DNA of 64,000 nt from an uncultured Acetatifactor sp. (GCA_910577235.1 CAJTMX010000013.1:39061-103060); one strand, 5' to 3'. Shown: positions 9,459 to 18,401, counted from the first letter of the stretch. The notes: generated from the sequence alone by a model not told the origin. Translations and numbers: made by a program.

Positions 9459-11637
9459 AGGATTGAAAAAAACTGTCTGTATCCTTGTGGCGGCTTTTCT
9501 GCTGGTGCTGTCGATACCGCAGCTGCATCTGACAGCCCGGGCGGCCGGGGATATTCCCGCTGACTACGACAAGGTAGCGGAGAGCGATAGCTACGAACTG
9601 TACCTCTATGAGCCTACGATGTCCATTATTCTGAAAAATAAGGCCACGGGGGCGCTCCTTCTGTCCACTCTTTCGGAGGAGGACGACAACGGAGCCAACA
9701 ACAAGACATGGACTGCCTATATGCAGTCGGGCGTGGTGCTCAGCGCCATCAAAAACGCCAACGACACCTATCAGGTGGATCTGGTGAGCTGTGCCAACAC
9801 CATTGACTACAGCTATGAGAACAACGGTTTTGCCGCAAAGATCTACTGGAAGGAATATGATTTCGGCCTTACGGTAAAGGTCTCTCTGGAGGGGGATGAG
9901 CTGGTGGCGGAGGTGCCGGAAGATTCCATCGTGGAGAACGGAACGGACACCTATATCGGAACGGTGAGCCTCTTCCCCATGCTTGGCTACAGCTATCTGG
10001 ACAACCAGGAGGGTTACATGTTTATCCCGGACGGCAACGGCGCTCTGATCTACTTGGACGACAAGGACGGGCGCTACGCCAGCGGTTACTCCCAGATGAT
10101 CTATGGCGCGGACGCGGGCTTTACGGAGTCCACCACCGAGACCCTGCTGTGGGGCAGGTACCAGACCGTCAATGAGTCGGAGAAAGTACTGGCACCTGTG
10201 TTCGGCATGGCCCACACCGACGACCGGCTGGCTTATCTGGCCATCGTGGAGGAGGGCGAGAAAAGGGCGAGCATCGAGGCCCAGCCCAACGGCGTCATGG
10301 TGGATTACAACAGATGTTACGCCCGGTTCTTGTTGCGGCGGACCTATATTCAGCCCCTGAACAACTCCAACTCCGGTACCATGACCAGCGTGGAGGCGGA
10401 CAGGACCCACGGCAATCTGAAAGTGCGCTATATACTGCTCTCCGGTGAGGAAGCGGGATATTCGGGCATGGCGGTGGCTTACCGGGACTATCTGCTGGAG
10501 AATAACCTGATACAGCGCCGTGACAACAGCTACAAAACCCGGGTGGATTTCCTGGGGACGGACAGAGAGGAATTCCTGATCTCCACCAGAGCGGTGGTCA
10601 TGACGGATGTGGACCAGGTGCGGGAGATATTCGGAGAACTGCAAAGCGCGGGTGTCAACACGCTGCTGAGTATCTACAAGGGCTGGCAGAAGGGCGGTAT
10701 GTACCAGATCCCCATCAGCAGATACAAAGCGGACGGGAAACTGGGCGGAACGGGAGCGCTGACGGATCTGATCAAGGATTCGCAGGCGGACGGCTATGAG
10801 GTATACCTGTACAATGAGGCTCTTAGGGCCAACCCGGCGGAGAGCAATACCACCTTTACCATCGTGAAAAAGGTAAATAAGAGAAGGCTGGAGATTCAGA
10901 CCAGAGATTATGTGTACGATACTTTCAACTATCTGCTGCCCACCAGAAGCGATAACAATCTGGATAAGTTTGTCAAGAGTTATACCTCCAAGGGCGTGGA
11001 CAATCTGGCGGTGGCAGGCATCACGGGCAATCTGTTCTCCTACAGCTACAGCGGGGGATATTATGACCGGTTGTATACGGCGGGAATCTATGAGAGCAGC
11101 ATTGCGGATATATCCCGGCAGACCAGCCTGATCCTGGAAAAACCTTTCGCCTACCTGTGGAACTACACGGAGGCCATGATCGATATGCCGCTGGGCACAT
11201 CGGATTTTATGTATGAGGACGAGGAAGTTCCCTTTTTCTCCATCGTGCTCAAGGGCATTGTTCCCATGTATTCGGAGTATGTGAACTTTGAGGCCAACAA
11301 ACAGGAATTCCGGCTTCAGATGATAGAGTCCGGGGTATATCCCTCCTTCTATCTGACCTATGAAGATTCGGCGGATCTGATCTATACCAATTCCGCCGAC
11401 CTGTACAGCACCAAATATTCCTCCTACAAGGATACCATCATAGAGTATGACGCGGACTTCCGGCAGGTGGCTGCGCTAACAGGGGACGCCATGATCGTCA
11501 GGCATGAGAGGCTGGCGGAGGGCGTAAACAAAGTAACCTATGACAACGGCGTAGTGATCTATGTCAACTACAACCAGGACGCAGTGACAGTGGACGGCGT
11601 GACCATTGAAGGTTTGTCCTATAAGGCAGGTGAGTGA
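9448..11637 (+). CDS. DUF5696-like secreted protein, glycoside-hydrolase-like architecture
   Basis: The start chosen is TTG 9448, behind GGAGAGG at 9429-9435, overlapping the upstream stop by 11 bp. The alternative ATG at 9385 lacks a ribosome site and overlaps by 74 bp. The 729-residue protein has a signal peptide (8-33). An N-terminal beta-sandwich follows (about 35-340), then a barrel-like middle with alternating strands and helices (about 365-560, including VNTLLSIYKGWQKGG). A C-terminal beta segment has YDNGVVIYVNYNQDAV, much like the C-terminal sandwich of glycosidases. I recognise the family as DUF5696-like from Firmicute transporter loci. No catalytic residues can be assigned. An extracellular glycan-processing or binding role is inference. 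Confidence 0.75.
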   Translation: MAIKGLKKTVCILVAAFLLVLSIPQLHLTARAAGDIPADYDKVAESDSYELYLYEPTMSIILKNKATGALLLSTLSEEDDNGANNKTWTAYMQSGVVLSAIKNANDTYQVDLVSCANTIDYSYENNGFAAKIYWKEYDFGLTVKVSLEGDELVAEVPEDSIVENGTDTYIGTVSLFPMLGYSYLDNQEGYMFIPDGNGALIYLDDKDGRYASGYSQMIYGADAGFTESTTETLLWGRYQTVNESEKVLAPVFGMAHTDDRLAYLAIVEEGEKRASIEAQPNGVMVDYNRCYARFLLRRTYIQPLNNSNSGTMTSVEADRTHGNLKVRYILLSGEEAGYSGMAVAYRDYLLENNLIQRRDNSYKTRVDFLGTDREEFLISTRAVVMTDVDQVREIFGELQSAGVNTLLSIYKGWQKGGMYQIPISRYKADGKLGGTGALTDLIKDSQADGYEVYLYNEALRANPAESNTTFTIVKKVNKRRLEIQTRDYVYDTFNYLLPTRSDNNLDKFVKSYTSKGVDNLAVAGITGNLFSYSYSGGYYDRLYTAGIYESSIADISRQTSLILEKPFAYLWNYTEAMIDMPLGTSDFMYEDEEVPFFSIVLKGIVPMYSEYVNFEANKQEFRLQMIESGVYPSFYLTYEDSADLIYTNSADLYSTKYSSYKDTIIEYDADFRQVAALTGDAMIVRHERLAEGVNKVTYDNGVVIYVNYNQDAVTVDGVTIEGLSYKAGE

Positions 11638-11642
11638 TGGCG

Positions 11643-12701
11643 ATGAGTAAAGAAAGCAGAAAAGAAAAAAAGGCAAAAGTGAAAATCAAGCCCGGGCGTC
11701 TGGCCCGGCGGGAAGCCATCACCGGATTGATCTTTGTGACTCCCTGGATCATCGGCGCGGCTATCTTTCTGATCTATACCATGGGCAGCTCCTTCTGGTA
11801 CGGCCTGAACAATATCCGTATCACGCCCATGGGCAAAAACTTTAATTTTGTGGGACTGGGCAATTATACGCAGATCCTGCTGGTGGATACGGACTTTACG
11901 CCCCAGCTGATGCAGTACCTGTTCAGCACGATCATATCGGTGCCGGTGATCGTAGTGTTCGCGTTGATCATAGCTATTTTGCTCAACGGCAATATCCGGT
12001 GCAAAGGTTTTTTCCGGCTGATCTTCTTCCTGCCGGTGATCGTGGTCAGCGGCCCTGTGATGGGGATGCTGGCTGACCAGGGCGCGGCTACCATCTCCAC
12101 CATCGACACCCAGGCCATCGGCAACGCGATCTCAGGCTTTTTGCCCCGATCCCTTGCCAGCAGTATCACGGATCTGTTCAGCAATATGATCACGATCCTG
12201 TGGTACTCCGGGGTACAGATACTGATCTTCCTGTCCGCGCTGCAAAAGATCGACAGCTCCATGTATGAGGCGGCGCAGATCGACGGCGGTTCCGGATGGG
12301 AATGTTTCTGGAAGATCACACTGCCCACCATCAAACCCATGATCCTGTTGAACGTGGTATACACGGTGGTGTTTATCTCCGGCAACGAGCAGAATTCCAT
12401 TATTACGCTGATCCAGGACTCCATGTTCTCGGGGACCAAGGAGAAGGGATACGGATACGCGTCAGCCATGGCATGGCTCTATTCTTTGGTGGTAGTGCTG
12501 ATCGTGGTGTTGTTCGCGGTGCTGCTTATGGCCCGTAAGGATATATATGAGCGCCAGGTGAAACGGGCGAAACGGGAGAGAAAGAAAGAGGCAAGAACCG
12601 TAAAACGTATAGAAAGGAGGGGAATCCGCAATGCCAAAAAGATTGAAAAAGCAAGGAAAAAGCGCAAATACTCAACCTATGACGGCTCGGGAGACTACTA
12701 A
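11643..12701 (+). CDS. Sugar ABC transporter permease (second importer, MalF type)
   Basis: ATG 11643 is preferred because AGGTGA (11628-11633) lies 9 bp upstream; the in-frame GTG 11634 and ATG 11637 are too close to it. The protein has about six membrane spans and an EAA loop, MYEAAQIDGGSGWECFWKIT (about residues 205-225). N- and C-termini are unusually Lys/Arg-rich and long for the family. The C-terminal tail overlaps the next gene by 71 bp. It pairs with the following permease as a second CUT1-type channel, distinct in sequence from the first. Confidence 0.92.
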   Translation: MSKESRKEKKAKVKIKPGRLARREAITGLIFVTPWIIGAAIFLIYTMGSSFWYGLNNIRITPMGKNFNFVGLGNYTQILLVDTDFTPQLMQYLFSTIISVPVIVVFALIIAILLNGNIRCKGFFRLIFFLPVIVVSGPVMGMLADQGAATISTIDTQAIGNAISGFLPRSLASSITDLFSNMITILWYSGVQILIFLSALQKIDSSMYEAAQIDGGSGWECFWKITLPTIKPMILLNVVYTVVFISGNEQNSIITLIQDSMFSGTKEKGYGYASAMAWLYSLVVVLIVVLFAVLLMARKDIYERQVKRAKRERKKEARTVKRIERRGIRNAKKIEKARKKRKYSTYDGSGDY

Positions 12702-13701
12702 GGCGGTGTCCGGGACCAAGGCCGTGGCAAAGGAAAAGTGGAACTGGAAACCGCATAAGCTGACTGATGTGGAGAAAGACAGGATCAAAAAGTTTTTTAT
12801 GGGTTCCAGAGAAAAAGAGGGTTTCCTTAAACAGTTTGTGGTGTATGCCCTGCTGATCTGCATCGGATTCATCTATCTGTATCCGATCCTGTATATGCTC
12901 AGCAGTTCTCTGATGACGCTGGACGATCTGTTGGATTCCTCCATTAACTGGATACCCAGCAGTTTCAACTTCAAAAACTATGCCCAGGCCGGTTCCAGCA
13001 TGAATTTCTGGCCGGTGCTTGGTCTGAGCATTATCATAGCGGGGGTTCCCACTCTGCTGAATGTGCTGTCCTGCTCCGTTGTGGGCTATGGACTGGCGAG
13101 ATTTGAGTTTCCGGGCAAAAAGGTCATGATGGGTATTATTGTCTTTACCTTTATCCTGCCCAGCCAGGTGACGATGATCCCCACCTATGTGTTGTATTCC
13201 AACCTGAAGATACTCAGTACGCTGTGGGCCTTTATAGTGCCTTCACTGTTGGCGCAGGGCATCAATGCCTCCATATTTATACTGATATTCTATCAGTTCT
13301 TTAAGCAGGTGCCCAAAGTGCTGATAGAGGCGGCGCAGATCGACGGTGCGGGGTACTTTAAGTCCTTTGTGCGGATCTCTCTGCCCTCCGCGGCTCCGGC
13401 CATACTCACGGTGTTCCTGTTCTCATTTGTGTGGTACTGGAACAACTCTTATCTGACCCGGATGTATGTGTCCGGCGTTATGACCCAGTCCAAATGGACC
13501 ACATTGGTGGTACAGCTGCAAAAATTCGCCACCAATTATAACAGCTATGCCCAGACCGAGGCCAGCGGGGCGGCCACTCTGAACGAATCCATCAGTATGG
13601 CGGGCACCATGCTCAGTATTCTGCCTATTCTGCTGATGTATTTCGTACTACAGAGATACTTCGTGGAGAGCATCGACCGTGTGGGTATCACGGGAGAGTA
13701 A
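12631..13701 (+). CDS. Sugar ABC transporter permease (second importer, MalG type)
   Basis: ATG 12631 follows AGGAGGGG at 12614-12621, which lies inside the upstream gene, so the 71-bp overlap is credible and implies translational coupling. The 356-residue product has a long basic hydrophilic N-terminus (about 70 residues), then about six spans and an EAA loop, LIEAAQIDGAGYFKSFVRIS. It completes the second channel. The operon ends in a terminator at 13813. Confidence 0.92.
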   Translation: MPKRLKKQGKSANTQPMTARETTKAVSGTKAVAKEKWNWKPHKLTDVEKDRIKKFFMGSREKEGFLKQFVVYALLICIGFIYLYPILYMLSSSLMTLDDLLDSSINWIPSSFNFKNYAQAGSSMNFWPVLGLSIIIAGVPTLLNVLSCSVVGYGLARFEFPGKKVMMGIIVFTFILPSQVTMIPTYVLYSNLKILSTLWAFIVPSLLAQGINASIFILIFYQFFKQVPKVLIEAAQIDGAGYFKSFVRISLPSAAPAILTVFLFSFVWYWNNSYLTRMYVSGVMTQSKWTTLVVQLQKFATNYNSYAQTEASGAATLNESISMAGTMLSILPILLMYFVLQRYFVESIDRVGITGE

Positions 13702-13812
13702 TACCTATCGGAGGCAAATGCCGCGCAGGGCTGTCTGACAAGAGGCAGGGCTGTGCAGGTATCTGCTCTTGCCTGCAATTAATAGGTTTAGCGGTAAACG
13801 GATTCACTGGAG

Positions 13813-13851
13813 AAGGTGCTGAAATATTTCACAATTTCAGCACCTTTTTTT
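13813..13851 (+). terminator. Rho-independent terminator of the transporter operon
   Basis: A perfect 13-bp stem (13813-13825 with 13834-13846), an 8-nt loop and a T-run. It ends the 2591-13701 operon before the separate binding-protein promoter. Confidence 0.93.
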
Positions 13852-13877
13852 AGTGGGTTTTTAATAAAATTTTAATT

Positions 13878-13906
13878 TTGACTAAAAAAGTTAAGTTTTT
13901 TATATA
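13878..13906 (+). promoter_or_regulatory. Strong sigma-A promoter for the binding lipoprotein
   Basis: TTGACT (13878-13883), 17 bp, TATATA (13901-13906), in an AT-rich region. The transcript would start near 13913. This gives the binding protein its own transcription, separate from the permeases and plausibly at a higher level. Confidence 0.85.
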
Positions 13907-13993
13907 AAAGATATGGATTTTTTTTGCGGAGTATGATATAAATGTGGTATAGAAAAGATTAGGACGCTTTCATGGCAAAAAAGGAGGAAAAGT

Positions 13994-15574
13994 ATGAAAA
14001 AGAGAAACAGGCTTCTGGCCTTACTGCTGTCTGCTGCCATGGTGGCCGGCATGGCTGGGTGCGGCAACGAGAGCGGTGATCCCGGAGAGACGGGAAACGG
14101 TAGCGGCGGCGGTGAAGAGAGAGCGGAAGAGGTGGTGATCAACGGGATCACTTATCACCCGGCGGCTGATCTGACCCACGAAAACATTGAGCTGACCTAT
14201 TTCCACTTTGATCAGGACGAGACGGTAAAATATCTGGCGGACAGATTTATGGAGCTGTATCCCAACATTAAGGTCAATGCCGTGTATGAGAATGTGGCTA
14301 CATACAATACCACGTTGAATACGTTGGTAAGTAACGGCAACTCCCCGGACTGCATTATGTATTCCGATGCGGATTTCGCCCTGTCCAATATGCTGCTGCG
14401 GGATGTTTCCGAGTATTGGAACGCTGATCCTGAGACCCAGAATCTGGCGGACACCGTGAACAGCGCCGGACTCGGCACTTTCCAGACAAGCGGCAGATAC
14501 GGCGTTCCGGTAAAGTTCTTCCCGGGTGTGATGTATGTGGACCGCAATGTGCTGGAGACTCTGAATGTGGATGTACCCGGTATGGACTGGACCTGGAGCG
14601 AGATGATACAGTTGATCAAGGATTGTACCGTACTGGATTCTCCGGACGGTATGGCGTATTACGGACTGGGTGTATACAACAGACTGGATTCCTATTATGG
14701 TATCGCAGCCAGCCAGGACATTATCGGTGAGTTCGGATACAACGGAAAGACCTTTGACTTGGGAGTATGGGCCGTGGGTGAGCAGGATTTTGCGGATCTG
14801 AAACTGGGCGGCTATGTGGCTCCTGTCACCGAGACTCAGGAGATGGAAGACTGGGCAGGCGACTGGGAGGCATGGTTCGGAGCTACCGGTCATGTGGCAA
14901 TGTTCTCCGAGGCATTCTGGACCTATCAGGGAACCTGGGCTACCGAAGGGTATGAGCAGTATAATCTGGATATCATCCCCTATGTAGTGCCGGCAGTGTC
15001 CGAGCAGGACGCCACAGCGAATCATCACTCTATTGCGACCATCGACTTCGGCGGTGTGACTACGGGTACAAAATATCCCCGTGAGGCATATGAACTGTTA
15101 AAATTCATGAGTTTCGGTTTGGACGGCTGGAAGACAAGGCTGGAGGCCTACAATAACGAGTCCATTGTGAACGCATCCGGTCTGGCTCTGAAATATGACG
15201 TTATGCCCGCTCCCATCACCAAGGACGCGGAGATCTGGGACAGCTATATCGCAATGTACACCAAGGGTATGGATGACGAGCATGTGGCACATTGGAAGAA
15301 TTACTTCTCCAGCTGTATGCAGCCCATTCCTTTCGGCTGGACTTCCATAGCCGGCTACTGGAATTACTGCGATGAGTACTTTAATAAGATCGGTATTCAT
15401 GACAAGGTGGACAGCGGGGCATCCAAGGCGGCGGATTTTGCTACCGAGGCTACGGAGAAAGCGAATATGTATCACGCGCAGGCTATGATCGATTACTTCG
15501 GGCCCAGCGGTTACAATGTACTGTCTGATGAGGAGATCGCCGCTTACGAGCAGCAGATCGCCGATAATTCATAA
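13994..15574 (+). CDS. Sugar-binding lipoprotein of the second ABC importer
   Basis: A 526-residue family 1 extracellular solute-binding protein. It has a lipoprotein signal with lipobox MAGC (C23) and a short Gly/Ser/Glu-rich linker (about 24-45). The binding fold follows (IELTYFHFDQDETVKYLADR onward). An excellent AAAGGAGG site precedes the ATG. Position directly after the second permease pair makes it their likely partner. The acidic, Trp- and Tyr-rich body is usual for oligosaccharide binders. The ligand is not readable from sequence; arabinoxylo-oligosaccharide is suggested by the neighbouring enzymes. Confidence 0.92.
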   Translation: MKKRNRLLALLLSAAMVAGMAGCGNESGDPGETGNGSGGGEERAEEVVINGITYHPAADLTHENIELTYFHFDQDETVKYLADRFMELYPNIKVNAVYENVATYNTTLNTLVSNGNSPDCIMYSDADFALSNMLLRDVSEYWNADPETQNLADTVNSAGLGTFQTSGRYGVPVKFFPGVMYVDRNVLETLNVDVPGMDWTWSEMIQLIKDCTVLDSPDGMAYYGLGVYNRLDSYYGIAASQDIIGEFGYNGKTFDLGVWAVGEQDFADLKLGGYVAPVTETQEMEDWAGDWEAWFGATGHVAMFSEAFWTYQGTWATEGYEQYNLDIIPYVVPAVSEQDATANHHSIATIDFGGVTTGTKYPREAYELLKFMSFGLDGWKTRLEAYNNESIVNASGLALKYDVMPAPITKDAEIWDSYIAMYTKGMDDEHVAHWKNYFSSCMQPIPFGWTSIAGYWNYCDEYFNKIGIHDKVDSGASKAADFATEATEKANMYHAQAMIDYFGPSGYNVLSDEEIAAYEQQIADNS

Positions 15575-15599
15575 CATAAGTTTCTGATTTTAATAGCAG

Positions 15600-15620
15600 A
15601 GGGCGCTATCTGCGCCCTTT
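15600..15620 (+). terminator. Weak terminator or processing hairpin
   Basis: AGGGCGC (15600-15606), a 5-nt loop, GCGCCCT, then only three T residues. It probably lets part of the transcription reach the LamG lipoprotein gene and could set the ratio between the two messages. Confidence 0.55.
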
Positions 15621-15665
15621 GATATAAAGCCATGTAAAAGGCGAGAATAGGAGGAGTAATATAAT

Positions 15666-17246
15666 ATGAAAAAGAAAGTTTTTGCGGCACTGTTAAGTGC
15701 GGCCATGGTAATGTCCATGCTGACTGCTTGCGGCAGCACTCCCGAGCAGCAGGTGAATGATTCCACAGAACCGTCCACAGTGGAGTCCAGCTCCGAAGAA
15801 GAGAGCAGCGCTCCTGTGGAAAGCTCTGAGGAGAGCAGCGCTCCCGAGGAGAGCGTAGAGGAACCGGCTGACAGTCAGGTTGAGGCAGAACCCCTGCCGG
15901 AGCCCCTGTACCATTTTGCCATGGACGGATCGGATGAAGGCATACTGACCATGATCCAGTCTGAGGATAAGGGCGGTAATACCGGAGCGACTTACGGCGT
16001 GGTGGAGAGCAATACCTATGTGGATAAGGATGGCGCGGAGCAGCCCATCGTTGTACAGTACGCGGATGGTCCTGTAGGAAAGTGTACCTATATTGATGGA
16101 AACTTTGGTCTCAAACTCCCTGTGGAGGCTTTGAATACCAATGAGTATACCATTTCTTTCTGGGTGAACGCCGACAGGCTTTCCAACTACGGTCCTACTC
16201 TGCAGCTTGGAAGTGATATGGGCATGGCAGACACCGACGAGGGAGTTGCTGTCAAGTGGATCAATGTGACGCAGACGGAGTGGGGTGCTAATAATACCAA
16301 GATTTTCCCTGTGGTATGGGACAGGAATTCCGAGACAGGTGTATTCCCTTGGGTATATGCGGCGGATGATTCCATCCATGGCAAGAAAGAGTGGGTTCTG
16401 ATAACTCTGGTAGCTACCGGTGATATTTACAATTTCGCGGATGACGGCCTGGACAGAGTAGCTGCCAAGCTGTATCTGAACGGTGAACTGGCATTTGACG
16501 CGGCTGAGGGAACATACGGCGGTCTGGCTCCCGATGTACTGACAGCTGACGATAATTTTGAGTGTTTCTTCGGTATCAACTACTGGGACAGCGTTTTCAA
16601 GGGATTTGTGGATGAAGTTTACTTCTTCGACAAGGCTCTGACTGACGGTCAGGTTGCAAGCCTGTATCAGGAGGGCGATGCCAGCGTTGAATCCGTGGCG
16701 GAAGCTCCCGCGGCCGCCGAGGAAGAAGCTGAGCCTGTGGCTATCGATCACAGCGCAGTGACCACTTCCGGCACAGTAGTGGGCGCTACCGATTGCAGCA
16801 CCGGTTTCTGGAGCGAGTTTTCGGATGTTGTGGCCGTTCCCTCCGGCGAGTCCGTGACTGTAAACTTTGTCAACTATACCGACGGTCTGGCTAACTGGCA
16901 CAACTTCCTGGTAGTGCTGCAGAATGTTGCGGATGTACACTCTGCGGACGCCAATGCCGACTATAAGGAGTACGGTGTGCTGCGTGCCGATAACTATGGC
17001 TGGGGCGGCGGTTACGATGGTATTGCCACAGCCGAGTGTGACTGGAACTGGGATACCTTTGCGACAGATATGGACGGCGCCAATGTGGAACTGACCATAA
17101 CCAACAATGGAGATACCGCGGATGTGACAGCAAAGGTTACCCTTGCTGACGGTACGGTACACAATCAGTCCTATAAGGGTGTAGCCGTGGACGGTGATCT
17201 GTACTACTGCCTGACGGTTGAGAACGCTTTCCTGGATATCCAGTAA
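15666..17246 (+). CDS. LamG-like surface lipoprotein with a C-terminal putative glycan-binding domain
   Basis: The 526-residue protein has lipobox LTAC (C22), then a Ser/Glu/Pro-rich spacer (about 30-75) that would lift it from the membrane. A concanavalin A/LamG-like domain follows (about 80-335: YTISFWVNADRL, KEWVLITLVATGD, VDEVYFFDKALTDGQVASLY). After an Ala/Glu linker comes a second beta-sandwich (about 365-526) with VNFVNYTDGLANWHNFLVVL and many Trp residues. I saw no glycosidase catalytic signature. It is likely a glycan-binding protein serving the adjacent importer, analogous in role to surface glycan-binding proteins of Bacteroidetes. Function is inferred. Confidence 0.8.
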   Translation: MKKKVFAALLSAAMVMSMLTACGSTPEQQVNDSTEPSTVESSSEEESSAPVESSEESSAPEESVEEPADSQVEAEPLPEPLYHFAMDGSDEGILTMIQSEDKGGNTGATYGVVESNTYVDKDGAEQPIVVQYADGPVGKCTYIDGNFGLKLPVEALNTNEYTISFWVNADRLSNYGPTLQLGSDMGMADTDEGVAVKWINVTQTEWGANNTKIFPVVWDRNSETGVFPWVYAADDSIHGKKEWVLITLVATGDIYNFADDGLDRVAAKLYLNGELAFDAAEGTYGGLAPDVLTADDNFECFFGINYWDSVFKGFVDEVYFFDKALTDGQVASLYQEGDASVESVAEAPAAAEEEAEPVAIDHSAVTTSGTVVGATDCSTGFWSEFSDVVAVPSGESVTVNFVNYTDGLANWHNFLVVLQNVADVHSADANADYKEYGVLRADNYGWGGGYDGIATAECDWNWDTFATDMDGANVELTITNNGDTADVTAKVTLADGTVHNQSYKGVAVDGDLYYCLTVENAFLDIQ

Positions 17247-17266
17247 GCATTTCATACGGAGTATAT

Positions 17267-17298
17267 GTGTCGGCCTCCCGTTCTTGGGGGGCCGATAC
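17267..17298 (+). terminator. Terminator-like hairpin after the LamG lipoprotein
   Basis: A G/C-rich imperfect stem: GTGTCGGCC-type arm at 17267, matching GGCCGATAC up to 17298. A/T-rich sequence follows but no clean T-run. It lies 20 bp after the stop codon. Confidence 0.55.
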
Positions 17299-17332
17299 TA
17301 TATTACCCCAGTTCTTTAAAAAAGGTAAATAA

Positions 17333-17362
17333 AATACCCCCGGAGATCTTCATCGCCGGAGG
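17333..17362 (-). terminator. Terminator of the ArsR-like gene (minus strand)
   Basis: On the minus strand CCTCCGG and CCGGGGG pair with one G-U wobble, followed by TATTTTATTT. It ends the convergent regulator gene. Confidence 0.7.
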
Positions 17363-17386
17363 CATTTATATTTATAAGTAAAGTAT

Positions 17387-18313
17387 TTATCCTTCATTTT
17401 CTTCTTCATAATAAGCCTTAACTTTGATGGCCTGGTTATAGTCACCAAAATCTTCTCCAAATAATGTGCAGCCTCCCACATTAGCGGTATCCTTGGGTAC
17501 CTCAAATCGGAAACTGATATAGCTGTTATAATTCAAGTCAAGCTCCTGGATAGTCACATCGGAAATCTTATTTGTACCGTCTATAAAACAGCCTTCATTA
17601 TTGATGATGAGAGTCTTTAGCAAGCCATATTGGTTTAACAGCTCGGGCCACCAGGCGGGACAGAGATATCCCTTGCGGGAGCCAAAATCACCGGGGCTGA
17701 CCCACATGCCCAAATTTATCCCATTAATGGAAAAATGGATATCCGAGGGGTAATCCTCATTGTATTCGGGGCATTCCGAAGAGATCTCAAATGAAATCTG
17801 CAACTCTGTCAGAGTTTGCCCCGCCTGCAGGTGATTGGGCAGATTGTATTCTACATAGCCGCTGCCAAACCACAGAATACCGGCTTTAAATCTTTCCGGA
17901 AAAGAGAAAACCCGGGCATCGTCCAGCGAACCTATAATATCCTTGCTGGTGGCCAGCCCACAGGTGGGGGAGACGCTGCAGGTAGTGTAGTAACCTACCT
18001 GGATATCGTCCGTATAGCAATGCCGTACATCCTTAATAGGCGCCAGATCAATAATCAGGCGGTCATAACGGGGACGGATAATCTTCATGGTTCCTCGCTT
18101 GCCGGAGGTGGTACGGATCTTAACCAGACCGGCCTCCTCCAGTTTGCTCACATGCATGGAGATGGCGCCGTTGGTAAGCCCAAGGGCCTCCGCCAGATCA
18201 TTCATGCTCAGTTTGTCGTCCTTATAGATCATCTCCATGATCTTCAGACGCATGGGGGTGCTTAAAGCCTTAAAAACGGTCTCGGCTTCCCCGATAGATT
18301 GGAAATATAACAT
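17387..18313 (-). CDS. ArsR-like winged-helix regulator with a large C-terminal beta domain
   Basis: A 308-residue protein. Residues about 8-80 form an ArsR-type winged helix (STPMRLKIMEMIYK, then SMNDLAEALGLTNGAISMHV as recognition helix, then a basic wing). The remaining 220 residues resemble a jelly-roll or effector-binding domain rich in aromatics and Cys. This is far longer than usual ArsR repressors (about 100 residues). It is divergent from the GH51-GH43-GH31 enzymes and convergent with the transporter lipoproteins. A role as a sugar-responsive regulator of this locus is inferred. Its own promoter is covered by a 9-bp inverted repeat, suggesting autoregulation. Confidence 0.82.
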   Translation of the reverse strand: MLYFQSIGEAETVFKALSTPMRLKIMEMIYKDDKLSMNDLAEALGLTNGAISMHVSKLEEAGLVKIRTTSGKRGTMKIIRPRYDRLIIDLAPIKDVRHCYTDDIQVGYYTTCSVSPTCGLATSKDIIGSLDDARVFSFPERFKAGILWFGSGYVEYNLPNHLQAGQTLTELQISFEISSECPEYNEDYPSDIHFSINGINLGMWVSPGDFGSRKGYLCPAWWPELLNQYGLLKTLIINNEGCFIDGTNKISDVTIQELDLNYNSYISFRFEVPKDTANVGGCTLFGEDFGDYNQAIKVKAYYEEENEG

Positions 18314-18366
18314 AATAACCTTCTTTCCTGCATATCACAGACTTCTTTTGCTTGATTTCTACTTTT

Positions 18367-18394
18367 ATTATAGCATTTCATAAAGTAAAGTCAA
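18367..18394 (-). promoter_or_regulatory. Promoter of the ArsR-like regulator
   Basis: On the minus strand: TTGACT (18394-18389), 16 bp, TATAAT (18372-18367). The transcript should start near 18360, about 47 nt before the ATG. Confidence 0.85.
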
Positions 18395-18401
18395 TGCTAT
18401 A
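18369..18401. promoter_or_regulatory. Inverted repeat, candidate autoregulatory operator
   Basis: TATAGCATT (18369-18377) and AATGCTATA (18393-18401) form a perfect 9-bp inverted repeat with a 15-bp spacer. One arm overlaps the regulator's -10, the other touches its -35, so a bound dimer would block the promoter. Confidence 0.6.

Noticed and set aside
15693..17255. Minus-strand open frame of 520 codons opposite the LamG lipoprotein
   Set aside because: It shadows a gene with a lipobox and LamG features. It has no motif and no promoter.
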